A stretch of 64,000 nucleotides of DNA from Cokeromyces recurvatus (GCF_025118155.1 NW_026251402.1:124001-188000); one strand, 5' to 3'. Shown: positions 23,201 through 36,243, counted from the stretch's first letter. Notes: generated by a model not told the origin, from the sequence alone. Numbers and translations are program-made.

Positions 23201-26200
23201 AAATCTATTTTATTTATTACGCAAATATGCTAGTCATAAACAAATAACATATCTTGCAGCCTTGTGTCTTGGTAAATTAGGTGCTGTTGATCCTAGTACC
23301 GTTAATATGCCTATTATAGAAGACACCGTCTTTATTATGAATAATTTCCATCGTCAGGATGAAAATCTAGACTTTATAAGTGATCTTATTATCAATCATA
23401 TCTATCCAGCTTATAATGCTATAAATGATGAACAAGTACGAAAGTGCACGGAATTCACAATACAAACCTTATTGCATCAAGCTGGTTATCATCCAGTTCA
23501 TGAGATGAAGAAGAGACCTTCATTGATTGCTATCTTTCATCATTGGCGCAGGTTACCGACCTCTATTCAAGAATTTTTAACCCCATTTTTACAATCTGCT
23601 TATCAAGGTACATGGTCAGAACATGCTAGTAAATATCCTATTTTCCCTAATGCGAAAAGCTTTGAGGAATGGGCTCAAGACTGGTATTGTGTAATGGCCA
23701 ACAGTGCGCATGATACAGCGAAACAGATATTTGCTGCCTGTATTCCAATTGTTCGATCAAGTATTCTTGAAGTTACATTACATCTGTTACCTTATCTTGT
23801 ACTGCATCTCCTTTTATCTGGTACGCCCTCTGATATCCGTCATATTGTAGATGAACTTATGATTGTCTTTAGTATGAATTCAAAACCTCATGGTAATCAT
23901 TCTAGTCAAGATAAGATGAACGTTTACTCGCTTCAAGTTGCTGTAGCTGTAACGGAATATTGTCGAAAGTGGCTAAATCGGGTTGGCCCTTATGATGCAG
24001 AGAAACGTAATCAAGTGAGTCGTGTGAATTCTTTCTTGGAGCTAATACCAAATAAAGTGATGGGTATTGCTGCATTCTATACTAAAGCTTACCCACAAGC
24101 ATTAATGGAATTCGAAACACACTTTAAGAAACAAAAGACGAAAATTGTAGGAGATCATGAGATGCTTGATTATTTGCGTCAAATCTATATTCAAATTGAT
24201 GATCCTGTTGATTTACAAGCTTTAATGGATATGTATACCTCTGTTTTAAGTCGAGATGAAGAGATTACAAGATTTGAGGCTTTAGGTAAATGGGATGAAG
24301 CCGAAGCTCTGTATAAGAGTAAAATATCCGACAATCCTTATGAATTGGCACCCTATATTGGTTATATGGAGTGTTTAAGAAAATGCAATAATTATGGTAG
24401 ATTATTAAAGAAAGGAACTAGAGAAAGGCTCTTTTATTTTATTAACTTTTTTTTTTTTTTTTTTTTTTTTTTGATGAAAGAAAAATTATTATATGTCACT
24501 GAAAAGGTATTCAAAGATATTCCAAAATGGTCACCACAGATTAATTCTTTTCGAATTGATTCTGCCTGGAGAGTACAGGATTGGGATACCTTAGAGACTG
24601 CAGTAAACCAACCTATGGAACGAAATTCGCAAGCTCTAATCGGCTGTATATTAAGTAAGATGCTTCAGAAACAAAATCTTGAAGCAGCTAGTTTGATAGA
24701 AGAGGCAAGACATAATATTATAGAACAATTAACCATGAGTAATACATCAAAATCATACCGAAAGTCCTATCCATTACTTTTCTCTCTTCAATTACTTCAA
24801 GAACTAGAAGATTCCCAGAAAGTCTGGGACTCAGATAAGCCTTTTGAATATTTAGAATGGCTTGATGGAGTATGGAAATCGAGCTCTAGACGAGTTAGAC
24901 CTCGAACGCAGTATAATCTTCATTTATTAGAATTAAGAAAAACAGCATTTTATGATATAAGGTATTTTTTTTTAATTATGATGTATAAGGGGGGTAGAGG
25001 ATGAATAATAACAAATAATAACAACCCATACAATATAGGCTTGAAAACAAAGATAAAGCAATTGGATCAAAATTATGGTTAAATCTCGCAAAGGCAGATC
25101 GAAAAATGGGGAACATGGCAGCCTCTTTCAACGCTATATTGCAAGCAGAAAAATTAAGTGACGGGAGTCTTCATCGTGAAAGAGCCAAATGGTACTGGAA
25201 GAATGGCAATATTGAAAAGGCTATCAATATTCTTCTTTCTAAAGCACAAGTTTCAAAAAAGTGCGAAGACATCTCAAAGTTAAGTCCAGAGGTAATTATA
25301 AATGAATTATATATATAAAAAAAAATAGTAAATTAAATATACATGGTTTAGGATATTTTATTATGGACAGATATTGCTCGCGAAAAACCATCAGTTTTAC
25401 CCTTCTTCAAATCTAGAGCCATATTTGCTATTTTGTATAGCTCTAATGCATCCATGTAGGTTATTAGAATATACTTAAATAATATTGAGTTTATGTAACG
25501 TTTTTTTTTTCATTCTAGTAGGTTAGAGAAAGCAAATTACAACGTTTGTGCATATTATTCTCATCACGCTTCTGAAACTTCTGGAAATAGTGAATCCAAG
25601 TAAATGACTATACTATGATATTCTAATCCTTTTTAGAGCGGAATATATTAAAGAGCTATTATTATTATTATAGATTAAAAATACAAATATATGTAATTAA
25701 AACCGCAGCAAGGGCTTTAGAGACTGGTTCAAAATATTATTATATATCTATGTCCAATATGATCAATACTTATTTGGATGTAGTAAAACAAACCCTATTA
25801 GCTAATTCTAGCAAGTAAGTTAATTATATCTCAAAACAAAATTTGATAATTAATAGATGTATATGTTTTTGCTGTATATAGATCCACCTATATAAAAAAT
25901 GTATTAAAGATTTATGCACCTAAAGTCGATCAGGCTTTTAAAAAGGCTATTGACGATATTCCTGCCTATCAAGTAAATAGATGCATATTACTTTATTTAT
26001 TAACATTATCTTATTAGTATTATTATCAGTTTAGTTTATTTTTAACTAGATTAATTTCACATCTTTCAATTGACCTTACTCAACCTGCGGAATTGATACA
26101 GAATTTAATCTCAAAAGTTTTTGAAGCATATCCTAGAAATACAATTTGGCATATGTTGAGCGCAATTGACTCAGAATCTCGTAATGTTTCTCGTAGAATG

Positions 26201-26928
26201 AATGTTATCTTTGATAAAGCAAAGGTATTTTATTATAGTAGAATCTATTATACAAATTAGATATATATATATATATATATATGTATATGTATGTATGTAT
26301 ATCTTATGTAAAGCAAATATATTGTAGAGTAAACATAGTAATACGCAGATCCCTACTATTATAAATGTAATGTTTGTATATAACTATAAAATAATGACTT
26401 TACTTACTAACACATATTTATATAGCAAGCTATTGCGTTAAAAAACGCATTAGACATCTTATCAGAGCTTAAAACTGATAAGACAATGGCAGGGCAATTA
26501 AGCTTATCACAAATGGATAACCCATTACTAAAGCTAAAAGATCTTGAGCTGTACATGCCAAATGAGGCTTGCTTAATTCCAAAGCTACCAGAAATTATCA
26601 GGAAAGGCGCTAAAAATGAAGTATTTGCAAATGATTCACCTACTATTCGCAGTAAGTTTATATAAATATGTGTATATTACTTTTTTTTTTCTTTTCCTTT
26701 TTTTTAACAAATTCTGTAGGCTTTGGAAACAAAATAACGGTTATGAAGTCGCTACAAAAACCTAAGAAAATTACAGTTTACGGTTCAGATGGGCAAACAT
26801 ATGCATTTCTTTTAAAACGTGAAGATGATTTACGTAAAGATGCTCGAACAATGGAGTTTAATTATATGATTAATAGCTTTATGAAAAGAGACCCTGAATC
26901 GAGAGACAAAGGATTATGTAATTTTTTT

Positions 26929-26963
<35 letters not shown>

Positions 26964-28159
26964 GCCCTTTTTTTATATAGTATTTTTTTTTTCATATTAT
27001 TATATAGATATTCGAACCTATGCCGTTGTCCCTTTGGGAACTCGTTGGGGTTTAATAGAATGGATTAATGATCTTAATTCATTAAAGAATATTGTAAATG
27101 ATATTTGGGAATCCCAAGGTCTACCTTCTGTAACAGTAAGTATCTTTCGTTTCCGGATATAACTAAATATATCCAACTCATATAAATCTTTTATAGAGCA
27201 TTTCAATCAAATTAACAAACGCTAAATTAAGTCTTGGAGCAGAAAAAGTTCGATATTTTGTTGAAAAAGTCTTACCGATGTGAGTAATGTTACTCTTTAT
27301 TTCTTTCTTTTTCTTTTTTTTTTCTTAACTAAAGTTTCTTCTCTTTTCATAATTTTAAAGGTGTCCTCCAGTTTTTTATAAATGGTTTTTGAAAAATTTT
27401 CCCGAGCCAAATTATTGGCTTGCTAGTAGAACTAGATATGTGAAAACATTAGCTGTTATGTCTATTGTAGGACATTTAATAGGGTAAGTTAATTTATGAC
27501 TTATTATGGTTTATGCAATCTAATAAAAAATGTATCTGTATCCAAACAATTAGGCTTGGTGATAGACATGCTGAAAATATTCTTTTCGATGAGAAAAGTG
27601 GTGACTGTGTACATGTGGATCTTAATATGTTATTTGGAAAGGGACAAAAGCTGCCAGTTCCAGAGCTTGTTCCTTTCCGTTTAACACATAACCTTGTTGA
27701 TGCTATGGGCGTTTTAGGTCATAAGGGACTTTTTCAAAATATTTGTGAAGCAACTTATTCAGTTCTTTTAGAAAATAAGGAGTCTCTATTAAGCGTTTTT
27801 CGAACTTTTCTAAGTGAAGTAGATGCCACGACTGTTGTTGTAAGTATACAAAGTACAAACTTATTAAGTGAATTTAAAAACTAAAATACTGATAAATTCT
27901 TGATATTAGCATTCAAAATCGACACGTTCTACACAGACATCTAGAGAGGATTTTTTTACAGAGGTTGAACAAAAGTTTAATGTACAACCTAGCCATATTA
28001 AAACAGAAGTCCAAAATCTTATCCAGAAAGCTACAGATACAGCAAACCTGTCTCAAATGTTTCCTGGTAAGTTTTTTTTTTGAAATACTATGTAATGACT
28101 ATAATTCAATTAAACTATGGAAATTTTCTTTTATGATAGGATGGGCACCCTTTGTTTAA
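20288..28159 (+). CDS. RAD3: ATR/Rad3/Mec1 checkpoint PI3K-related kinase
   Basis: I reconstructed 24 exons totalling 6021 nt (2006 residues) in one frame: 20288-20342, 20425-20646, 20726-20760, 20839-21021, 21087-21347, 21423-21646, 21735-21867, 21936-22619, 22737-24396, 24481-24961, 25039-25291, 25352-25455, 25522-25599, 25674-25814, 25882-25972, 26030-26224, 26426-26651, 26720-26917, 27008-27135, 27197-27279, 27361-27483, 27554-27839, 27910-28066 and 28140-28159. Order: HEAT-repeat N terminus, FAT region, then kinase with SLQKPKKITVYGSDG, Lys1708, DDLRKDARTMEFN, catalytic loop LGDRHAENILF (Asp1856, His1858, Asn1861), metal-binding HVDLN (Asp1875) and a FATC tail ending GWAPFV. These motifs match ATR rather than ATM, TOR or DNA-PK. 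It senses RPA-coated single-stranded DNA with its ATRIP partner. The length is below yeast and animal orthologues (about 2,400-2,650), so N-terminal exons could be missed. Confidence 0.95.
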
Positions 28160-29182
28160 TAGACATCTTTTTTTTTTCTTTTTAGCAATTAATAGAATAT
28201 ATCCATTTTTTTTTCTTTTTTGTTTATTACATGCATATACTCTCATATCAACTTTATAGATTATTTTTTTTCAATGTAATCTAACTGGAGAAACAGCGTC
28301 TTGTTCTATAATAATAATGCTTGAAATAAAACTCTCTTTATAACGATTGCCTTTGCTTTTTTTTTTCTTCTTCTTCTTCTAGTTTTACCAATATGTTATG
28401 ACTATTGATATATAAATATTAAAAAATTATAGAAAACCCAAAAGTCCAAACCTTCCTATACAAACAATACTTTGTATGTTAATGATTAGAAACAAGGAAG
28501 AGTTATTTTTCTTTCTATGTAGCCAACGATAAAATTGTACTAGAAGTCATAGTGTCATTAGCACCAGATATATTAATTAAAGACTATCAGAAATTTGAAG
28601 TTATTTTTTTTTCTTATGATACTGATTTTACTATCATCATTTGATTTATAAGATTGTAGATAAGAGCCCTATTTCTATCAATGAGATAGTACAACATAAT
28701 TGATTTTAACTATCTGATCACAATTATTCTTAGATCAAGGTTCAGTAAAATGAAACTTTTTTTTTTATTTAAAAAAAAAATAAAATAAAATAAAAAAAAA
28801 AGGTGTAATAGACCGAGTAAAGAACTCTTTATGATTATTGAACAATGAAGTGAGTCTTATATGAAGTACATAGTGAAAAAGAAAAAATTACAGTAAAATC
28901 TTTAAGGAGGTTTTTCTAATAAAGCTTGTATAACCACCATCTTTATTTATAATAATAAATATACAACAGTAGATATAAATAAACCAGCATAATAGGTAAA
29001 AATATATATATATAAATGTATACATATTCAAATTGAACTAAACTCTGTTATATTTATGATATGCAATAATAGTAGTATATAGGTATTTATTATATTTACA
29101 ATGGTTATATTTATATGAATGAATATGATAAATAAAAAAAAAATAGTGAATAAAGGAAAATAGGAAAGATATCTTTATCTAT
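28160..29182. other. Intergenic region between convergent genes
   Basis: This is 3' flank of the ATR-like gene and of the Mig1-like gene. It is AT-rich, with an A-rich (AAAAT)n patch near 28770-28800 and (TA)n near 29000-29020. No gene is seen. Confidence 0.5.
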
Positions 29183-29854
29183 CTATCCAAATAAAGAACG
29201 GATAGAAGGTAAATGAATTTCAGTAGATCTCTTTGGTAAGAAAGTGGGGTAAGATAGTTTGAATGATGAATTACGTTCCTCAGGAGATGGGAAAATTGGG
29301 GGGAAAGACACATGACATCCAAATTGTTGAGGCTTACGTATTAAAAGGGGAGGTAATGTCAAATTTGATTTATTAAAGGGACCGAGAGTAGGAGAACTAT
29401 CAGGTGTACGAATATGGTCACTTTCAGAGTCTGATAAATAAGACGATTGCTGTGGCTGATAATCTAATTTATATTTTGTCATAATAGGACTTGAAGGTAA
29501 TGATGCTGTTTGAAAATGATGCCTTTGATGATATACCGAATATTTAGTTGATCTAATAGGAAATACAACTGGATAAATTGGTATATTATGGTCTCGTTTC
29601 TCTGTACTACGTTTTGATGGTAAGATATGAATACGCATATGACGGGTTAATTCATCAGAACGAGAAAACCGTTTTTCACAATTAGGATAGGAACAAGCGT
29701 GTGGTTTTTCACCTGTATGTATTCTTATGTGACGAGTTCTATGTTCTAACCTTACAAACGCTTTAGGACACATTGGACATTGATAAGGACGTGGTTTATC
29801 TTCCATTTTTTCATTACTACACTTTGTGAGACAAGAAAAATTTGTTGCAGTCAT
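29183..29854 (-). CDS. Mig1/CreA-type two-finger C2H2 transcription factor
   Basis: The single exon encodes 223 residues from ATG 29854. Two adjacent C2H2 fingers lie at about residues 23-77 ([20 protein letters not shown] then [21 protein letters not shown]), joined by the linker HTGEKP. The recognition-helix residues (RLEHRTRH and RSDELTRH) are those of the Mig1/CreA glucose-repressor class, which binds GC-rich (SYGGRG-like) sites. After the fingers the protein is short and Ser/Pro-rich, without the long C-terminal domains of CreA. It could be a small member of the family, or a Msn2/Egr-like relative. The 5' flank is strongly purine-rich (29880-30115), probably leader or promoter sequence. 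Confidence 0.88.
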   Translation of the reverse strand: MTATNFSCLTKCSNEKMEDKPRPYQCPMCPKAFVRLEHRTRHIRIHTGEKPHACSYPNCEKRFSRSDELTRHMRIHILPSKRSTEKRDHNIPIYPVVFPIRSTKYSVYHQRHHFQTASLPSSPIMTKYKLDYQPQQSSYLSDSESDHIRTPDSSPTLGPFNKSNLTLPPLLIRKPQQFGCHVSFPPIFPSPEERNSSFKLSYPTFLPKRSTEIHLPSIRSLFG

Positions 29855-31604
29855 TGTGGAAGAAAGAAAAGATATATAAAAAAAATGAATTCCCGAAATA
29901 CTTTATATGAATCTTTATATAATGGGAAAAAAAAAGGAGAATTAAAGAAAAGGGGGGGGAAAGTGCTAATATACAGTGAACAAACGGAACGAGTTAAAAG
30001 AAAAAGAAAGGAAATAAGTAAAACGGAAGAAAAAGGAGGCAATATTCTAAATGGCTTTGATAATAATTTTAATAGTAGTAGAAAAGAAAAATTAAATAAA
30101 AAAAAATCCAAATAATTTATATTCATGTCAAATATGCTAGATTTTTTTTTTTTTTTTTTTTAATTTCACTTAAAAGGTTATTAAGACAAAGAAACTTTCA
30201 AATCCGAATTAAGTTATTTTGGGTAATTAACTAGCGAACATTAGCAGCCGATGTAATAGTGGTGGGTTATGCGGTATATGAAAAATATTTAAGAAAACGC
30301 AGTTAAGAAATAAAGATTTTTTTTTTTTCGTCGGTTTCTGTTTTGAGGAGGGGAAAAAAAAAAAAAGAGATGAGTAAAGGAGAAAAAAGGATTGTTTGAC
30401 ATATTTAATATAAAGACTGAAAAAAGTATAGAAAATTTTACTGGAGATAAAGGGATATTGTAAGGAGAAGAAGGGTGAAGAAAAAAGATGCGTTTAATGC
30501 CATGTGAGTTATATATATATATATAAAAAAAAGGCTCCCTTTCTCAAATATAATACAAATCATGATAAATTTACTTTTATACATACATAGCACGCCAAGT
30601 GTATATGCTATAATAGTAAGCGAGATAAACGTACAAAATAAAAGTATTAAGCGTAAATTTAATTGTGCAATATAAATCCGTTATTTTATTTTATTTTCAA
30701 TTATTCTCCTCCTTTTTCCCTCCCACAATTTCCCTCCTCCATTAATTTTAAATTATTACATAATTCATAATATAGTTTTCTTTTTTAACTTATTATATAT
30801 AAATTAGATGCACATTTATAGTTAGTTATTAAAGTAGTTTCGAATTCCCTTACAATAGGAATTACAAGAAATTAAAAAAAAAAGAAAGAAACGAAACAAA
30901 ACGAAAAGAAAGCGAATGCATATTACAAAGACCCTGTTTTTTTTTCATTGTGTGTATATTGTCAACTGCGGGATTACAATATTGTATCTTAGCAACCACT
31001 TCCCATGCTTATATAATGGGTTTCGAAAATTAATTCTGAACAAATTTTCACGTTATAAATGTAACAATTAACTATTTTTGAGAATAAACAAATTAAACCC
31101 TTTATTTGTTGAGAGATGAATTTAAATATATTTTTGATATAGAAAGAAGCAGGAAAAAATTCCTTCGTAGTCATTGTTGTTGAAGTTCAAAATGTAGATA
31201 ATCATGCCATAATTCCCGGAAAAAAGAAAATAAAAAAAGTACAGCAGTTGCTTATTATAAAATTATATACTTTTTTTGATCGAACTACAGTATAACTTAT
31301 ACATTCTTCTGTAGATAAAATGAAAGCCTTTCATCAAACAAGAAAGTTTATTATAAGGCTCCTCTTAATAAGAAGCTATAAATGTGTATAAGCATATTGA
31401 AATGATAGCAAATGATCACAATTTAATTATATAGGTTGTATTTTATTTTTTTTCTTAGGAAAAAAAAAAAGGTTTATGTACATACTCCACATACAATTCT
31501 ATATTCGGTAACTATTTATCTTCGCAGTTTATATTTATCATAAAAAAAGAGGGTTTGAAACAAACACAGCTGTATTTTTTCAATATTTAATTAGAGACAG
31601 ATTA

Positions 31605-31640
<36 letters not shown>

Positions 31641-32650
31641 AACCTTGTTTCTAAAACCAAAAATAAAAGAAAGAGGGGGGGGAGAGAGAAAAAGAGAAAA
31701 GGTTTCAAACGCGTATATCATTGCTGTCAGTCTATTTCTAAAAAAATAAATAATAATTCACATAAATATATTTTTGTACTTGTTTATGAACAATGTTCCT
31801 AGTATAAACACTTTTTACTTTTATATAATTGATTATTAAAGTTTTGGGATAAGTTACAGAATATATAGTTTAATGCAGTAGTGGTATATATGAAGTAAAA
31901 TTTAACATTTGTTGAAAGTTTTAGATATTTCACATATATAGCAATATAATTTAGTTCGAAACAATTAGAAGTTTTAGGCAGAAATGTATGTAACTTTCTT
32001 TTTTGTCGTTGTGTATGAGTACAATACAAATCTTCTTCATCTGTGTGGAAGAAAAAAAATCAATACTGCTTATTTATAAACATGTTAGTCAACTAGGCTT
32101 TGGCACAGCAATGTAAGCATTTAAATATATTAAAAGCAAATTCGAAACATAATCTTTATTTAAATATATTAAATAAAAAGGATATATAAATATATAGCTT
32201 TAGCACATGGATGAATTGTTAACTATCATTGCAAATATATAAATAAGCGTTTAATACCATTATGAACACATTAGAATGAAACTAATAAGGCCTTTTTCAG
32301 TTACTAATTGTAATTTGTGATTTACCACTATGATTGATTGACAATATAATAGAAATGATAAAGATAAGTTAGGGATAATGCTAGGTTTGTCTAAGCTACA
32401 GACAACGTGTATATCCATTCTTGTGTTTTTATCATTACTATTAGAATAAAATATAAATATCTATTTTTTTTAAAAAAAACCTGTCCTTTAATAGTAGAAG
32501 TAATACAGAATCTATCATGAATGTAACGAAAGAGTATTTGAATTGTACAAGCTATATTATATATATTTCTTTATTTCAAATTTTGAATGTGTAGTTTGTA
32601 AACTGTAAAAAGATGTTACAATTTTTTTTTTATAGAGAAATTTAGATTTT
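29855..32650. other. Long intergenic region (2.8 kb), no gene seen
   Basis: It holds an A/G-rich block (29880-30120, the coding-strand upstream region of the Mig1-like gene), T- and A-runs (30140-30160, 31608-31638) and no ORF with recognisable content. No tRNA-like fold was seen. Confidence 0.45.
31608..31638. repeat. Poly(A) run, 31 nt
   Basis: Uninterrupted A-run in the intergenic region, followed by an A/G-rich patch. Confidence 0.85.
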
Positions 32651-33889
32651 TTATTGTTTAAGATTGATTTCAATTGTCCAAATAATAGGTGAATCTGTCA
32701 CTATTTCAACTAACTCATCATCTACATGGTTTGATGTACTAACCATACCGCCAAATTCACATTTTACATTATCTTAAATATCAAAGTATCAATGAATAAC
32801 GGTTAATTTACATTTTTATTTTTCTTATTATTACTTACCCAAATTCCATTTTAATCCTTTCGTACTAATGATGGCAGGGAATCCAATAGGCATTATACCA
32901 CAGGTAGGACCTATACTTTCTTTTTTTTAGTATTTATCCACATTACTTTTATTTCCTTGTTACCTTCCAAATCCAGTTGACAATGTATTTGGTGAGCACC
33001 CTTTAAAGAAATTGTTATTGATAAGCTTTTTGATAATAATATATAAAAAGTAAATGCTCATTACCTTATCTAATAACATGGTTAGATTCTCATCGCTGAC
33101 TAAAATAACCCTTCTTTCGATTTCATTTTTAAGCATATAAAGTAAATTAATACTTGCTATTGTCTGATCAAATCTACCACCTAATGCAGGTGTAGCAACT
33201 ATATCATACTAATAACCAAAAAAAAATAAGATTAATTCAAATGTAATCATGTCTCTCCTTTAACATACAGTTTGCCCTGATTCTTTTTCCTTTTCCTTTA
33301 ATAATGCAACACATTTCATAAAATCAGTTGAGTCTTGATCATTAATTTTTGTTATTTTGACATTCTATTAAAATATGAATTAAAATCTTTTCAAATATCC
33401 TTGAATAATCATTGTTAAGATATGTATGTGTATATATATATATATTTAATACTAACTTTAGATTCGTAATAAGCTCGAACTTCAGGCCTTATAGAATCTA
33501 AATCCCCTCTTATTTCATCAGGGATATATCTGATATAACGTTATATATATATACAAATATGTATTTTTTCTAGAATAGACTTTCTCCCGAAAAAGAAAAA
33601 AAATGGAAGTGCCACTTACTGTGATAATAGTTGCTGATCGTGTTTAAAAACATCATAAAGTCTATTTGATCCTCCATCAGCTACAAATTTAAGAGAAGCT
33701 AACTTATGATTGTTAATTTAACTCAAGATCGCTCAAATAAATTTACAATAAGCAAAATGAGTTACCATTTGTCCATAATCGATGAAATGCATCTACATGA
33801 TTAATTGGCTGGTTTAATACTATTAAGCAAAACTTTTTCGGTTTCTCATCTTTTGCTAGAATGCTTGAAGGGCACCAGTGAGTAATCAT
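32651..33889 (-). CDS. THI80: Thiamine pyrophosphokinase
   Basis: Eight small exons (33889-33766, 33698-33620, 33529-33457, 33364-33269, 33208-33065, 33000-32964, 32910-32839, 32772-32651) join to 248 residues. Family motifs in order: KKFCLIVLNQPI (first strand), VADGGSNRLYD (residues 47-56, substrate-binding), IRGDLDS (74-80, the Mg/ATP-binding Asp motif), a middle ATPALGGRFDQT and the C-terminal beta-domain blocks GPTCGIMPIG, GLKWNL, FGGMVSTSN and SPIIWTIE. The enzyme converts thiamine and ATP to thiamine pyrophosphate in the cytosol. The start was placed at ATG 33889, giving MITHWCPSSIL; an upstream in-frame ATG exists but adds a very Phe-rich run encoded by T-tracts. It is divergent from HSP10, with about 490 bp between start codons. 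Confidence 0.94.
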
Positions 33890-34263
33890 ATTTAGTATTT
33901 TATATATCTTTATATTAAATAATCCAAAAAAAAAAAAATAAAATAAAAAATAAAAAAATAAAAAGGAATTTTTAATATAATATTTCATCGGAACTTTAAA
34001 AGAACTGTCTGTGCTTTCATAAAGTACGTGTTAATGTAATAATATGCTTATTAGCCTTAAATTCACATAAATACGTGACAATAAACTTGCTAAGATATAA
34101 AAATATATGTATATTTTTGATATGCATAAATTCAAATAGTAACCGAATGGAATAATGAATCGCAACACATAAAATTAGTTGCCATAACAAACAGTAAAAA
34201 GAAGGATGGGTTTATTTTATTATATTATATTTTATTTTTTTTTACTTGCATCTCTTTTAAATC

Positions 34264-34271
34264 TGATTGGT
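34264..34271. promoter_or_regulatory. CCAAT box (reverse orientation) upstream of HSP10
   Basis: TGATTGGT at 34264-34271 is the reverse complement of ACCAATCA, about 110 bp upstream of the HSP10 start codon. This is the site class bound by the Hap2/3/5 complex, one subunit of which is encoded in this window. Function is inferred from motif and position only. Confidence 0.4.
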
Positions 34272-34380
34272 CAACCCTGGAAGCTACAAAAATATAATTT
34301 GACAACCATGAGAAATAGCCTTTTTTTTTTCCTTTTTTTTTCGAATTCTTTTTTTATATTTTACTTGTGAATCATTGAAC

Positions 34381-34941
34381 ATGGTAAGTAATTGTACATT
34401 AATTCTCAAAATTTTCTGTAAAGAATTGTTGTTGCTGATGTTCTAAATTCACATTTCTTTAAATATATATTATAGTCTGCTGCTAATAAACTTAAGAGTA
34501 TTGTTCCTCTTCTTGATCGTGTTTTAGTTCAACGTATCAAGTCTCAACAGGTAATTCGTATTTCCCTAGTACATTTTTGGAACATGACAACTCACTTAGT
34601 CTAAAATTTGTAAAAAAAAAAAAAAAAAAAATAGAAAACTTCTGCTGGTATTCTCATTCCCGAAAAGTCACAAGAAGTCTTGAATGAAGGTTATGTTGTT
34701 GCAGTTGGTAAGGGAGCTCTTAACAAGGAAGGTAAGCATATTCCTCTTCAAGTCAATGCTGGTGATAAAGTGATCCTTCCTCCTTATGGTGGCAGTGCCG
34801 TCAAGGTTCAAGGCGAAGTAAGTTATTTATTAAAATATCATATATATTGGGTGGGGAAAGGCATCTTTTAATATTTTATTGTTAAAATAGGAATATCTCT
34901 TGTTCCGTGATTCTGAAATCCTTGCCAAAGTTGTAGAATAA
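34381..34941 (+). CDS. HSP10: Hsp10 co-chaperonin (GroES-type)
   Basis: Four exons (34381-34383, 34476-34550, 34635-34817, 34891-34941) encode 103 residues. The first coding exon is just the ATG, immediately followed by GTAAGT. The protein shows all Hsp10 signatures: IVPLLDRVLVQRI, the mobile loop KTSAGILIPEKS that contacts Hsp60, VVAVGKGAL, the GDKVILPPYGG roof region and the C-terminal EYLLFRDSEILAKV. It caps the mitochondrial Hsp60 folding chamber. The N terminus (MSAANKLKSIVPLLDR) acts as an uncleaved amphipathic targeting sequence in this family. A 19-nt A-run directly precedes the exon 3 acceptor. Confidence 0.96.
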
Positions 34942-35160
34942 ATTAGTGTACATTAAAAATATTCACCATATTACGACTCCCATACACACATATATCTTAT
35001 ACACACATTTAAAAAAAAAAAGTCAAATATAATATAATGAAATAAAATCATACAAATTAATCGTAATAAAATGAGTTTTAGTAATCATCGTAATTCTTTT
35101 TTCTAGAATATTCGGCCATTTTATTCATCTTAGATAACAGAATTATTTACTTGAAGATAT

Positions 35161-36038
35161 CTACCAATTTAAGGGTGTTCCATTGAAATCAAAAAAGCCT
35201 CCATTATCATTTGATGTTGCGCTTTCAATTTTAGCGATTTGACCATGAACAGAGTCTTCTACTTCAACTGGGGCACTTTCCCCTCCAAGATCTGTCTTAA
35301 CCCAGCCAGGATGAGAAGCATAAACAATAAAGTTTTCCTTGGCGAGATAAGTGGCTGTCATTTTTGTAAGCATGTTTAATGCTGCTTTAGAGGTATGATA
35401 GGCAACAACAGTGCCTGAAGGATTCACTTGATGTACTTCAGAAATAGATCCCATGATAGAAGAGATGTTGACAATTTTCTTGACCTGTTCTTGTCCACGC
35501 TTTCGAAGTAAAGGTAAAAAGGCCTGGGTTGTATCGGAAACACCACAAACATTTGTTTCAAAAAGTTTCAAGAATTCAGCTTTTGAACTGTCAACATAAA
35601 CGCAATAAATTATCTATCCTTCTTTTATAATCACTACTACTACTTACACAGTTTCAATATTCATTGATTTTGAACTTCCGATACCTGCATTATTAATTAA
35701 GACATCAATACCTTCTGGAGCATTCTGTTCAATCTCTTTTACAGCAGCCTATATTTATTATGACACATGCCAATAGATAAGAATACTAATAATAATAAAA
35801 ACGTTGAAGTATTATATGCTATACCCACCTTGATAGATTCTTCTGAGGTTGTATCTAATTTAACAGCAAATACATGCTTGTTATCAGCAACTAATTTTTG
35901 AAGTTGCTCAGACTTGTCAGGATTACGAGCGCATGCAAATACTTTATTTCCTTTGGCAGCAAGCTGGTTAACAAACTCAAACCCAATACCACGAGATGCA
36001 CCAGTAACAACGTAGGTGGATGTAGTAGAAGAAGCCAT
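35161..36038 (-). CDS. Short-chain dehydrogenase/reductase (SDR)
   Basis: Three exons (36038-35829, 35748-35648, 35587-35161) give 245 residues. It is a classical SDR: the cofactor motif TGASRGIG at 12-19, an acidic-free ACARNPD after the second strand suggesting NADP(H), NNAG at 89-92, the SS in NISSIMGS near 146-147, and the active-site YHTSK with Tyr167 and Lys171. PGWVKTDLGGESAP follows, as in the carbonyl-reductase/C-factor-like SDR group that includes fungal short oxidoreductases. The substrate cannot be predicted. The C terminus (GGFFDFNGTPLNW) is typical of that group. The gene is convergent with HSP10, 219 bp between stops. Confidence 0.93.
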
Positions 36039-36243
36039 TTTTATTTTATTAAGAAAAAAGAAGAAAAAAAGGATACTATTTTTACATTATGCATGAACAT
36101 CCTTTATATAGAAAATAAAGTGACAGCTTTATAAAATAATAATAAAAAAAAAAAAAAGAAAAAAAGTTTAGCTGATTAATAAGCATTTTAACACATGATG
36201 ACGATAACAGCCTTTCTTTTTTTTTATTATTATAATTCCGAAA

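Noticed and set aside
24001..24480. Poly-Phe segment in the ATR protein
   Set aside because: It is produced by reading through a T-rich 84-nt intron with good GT and AG ends; the spliced frame gives the conserved sequence.
29780..30115. Plus-strand Lys-rich ORF
   Set aside because: It is antisense to the Mig1-like start region and made from a purine-rich leader; no folded segment.
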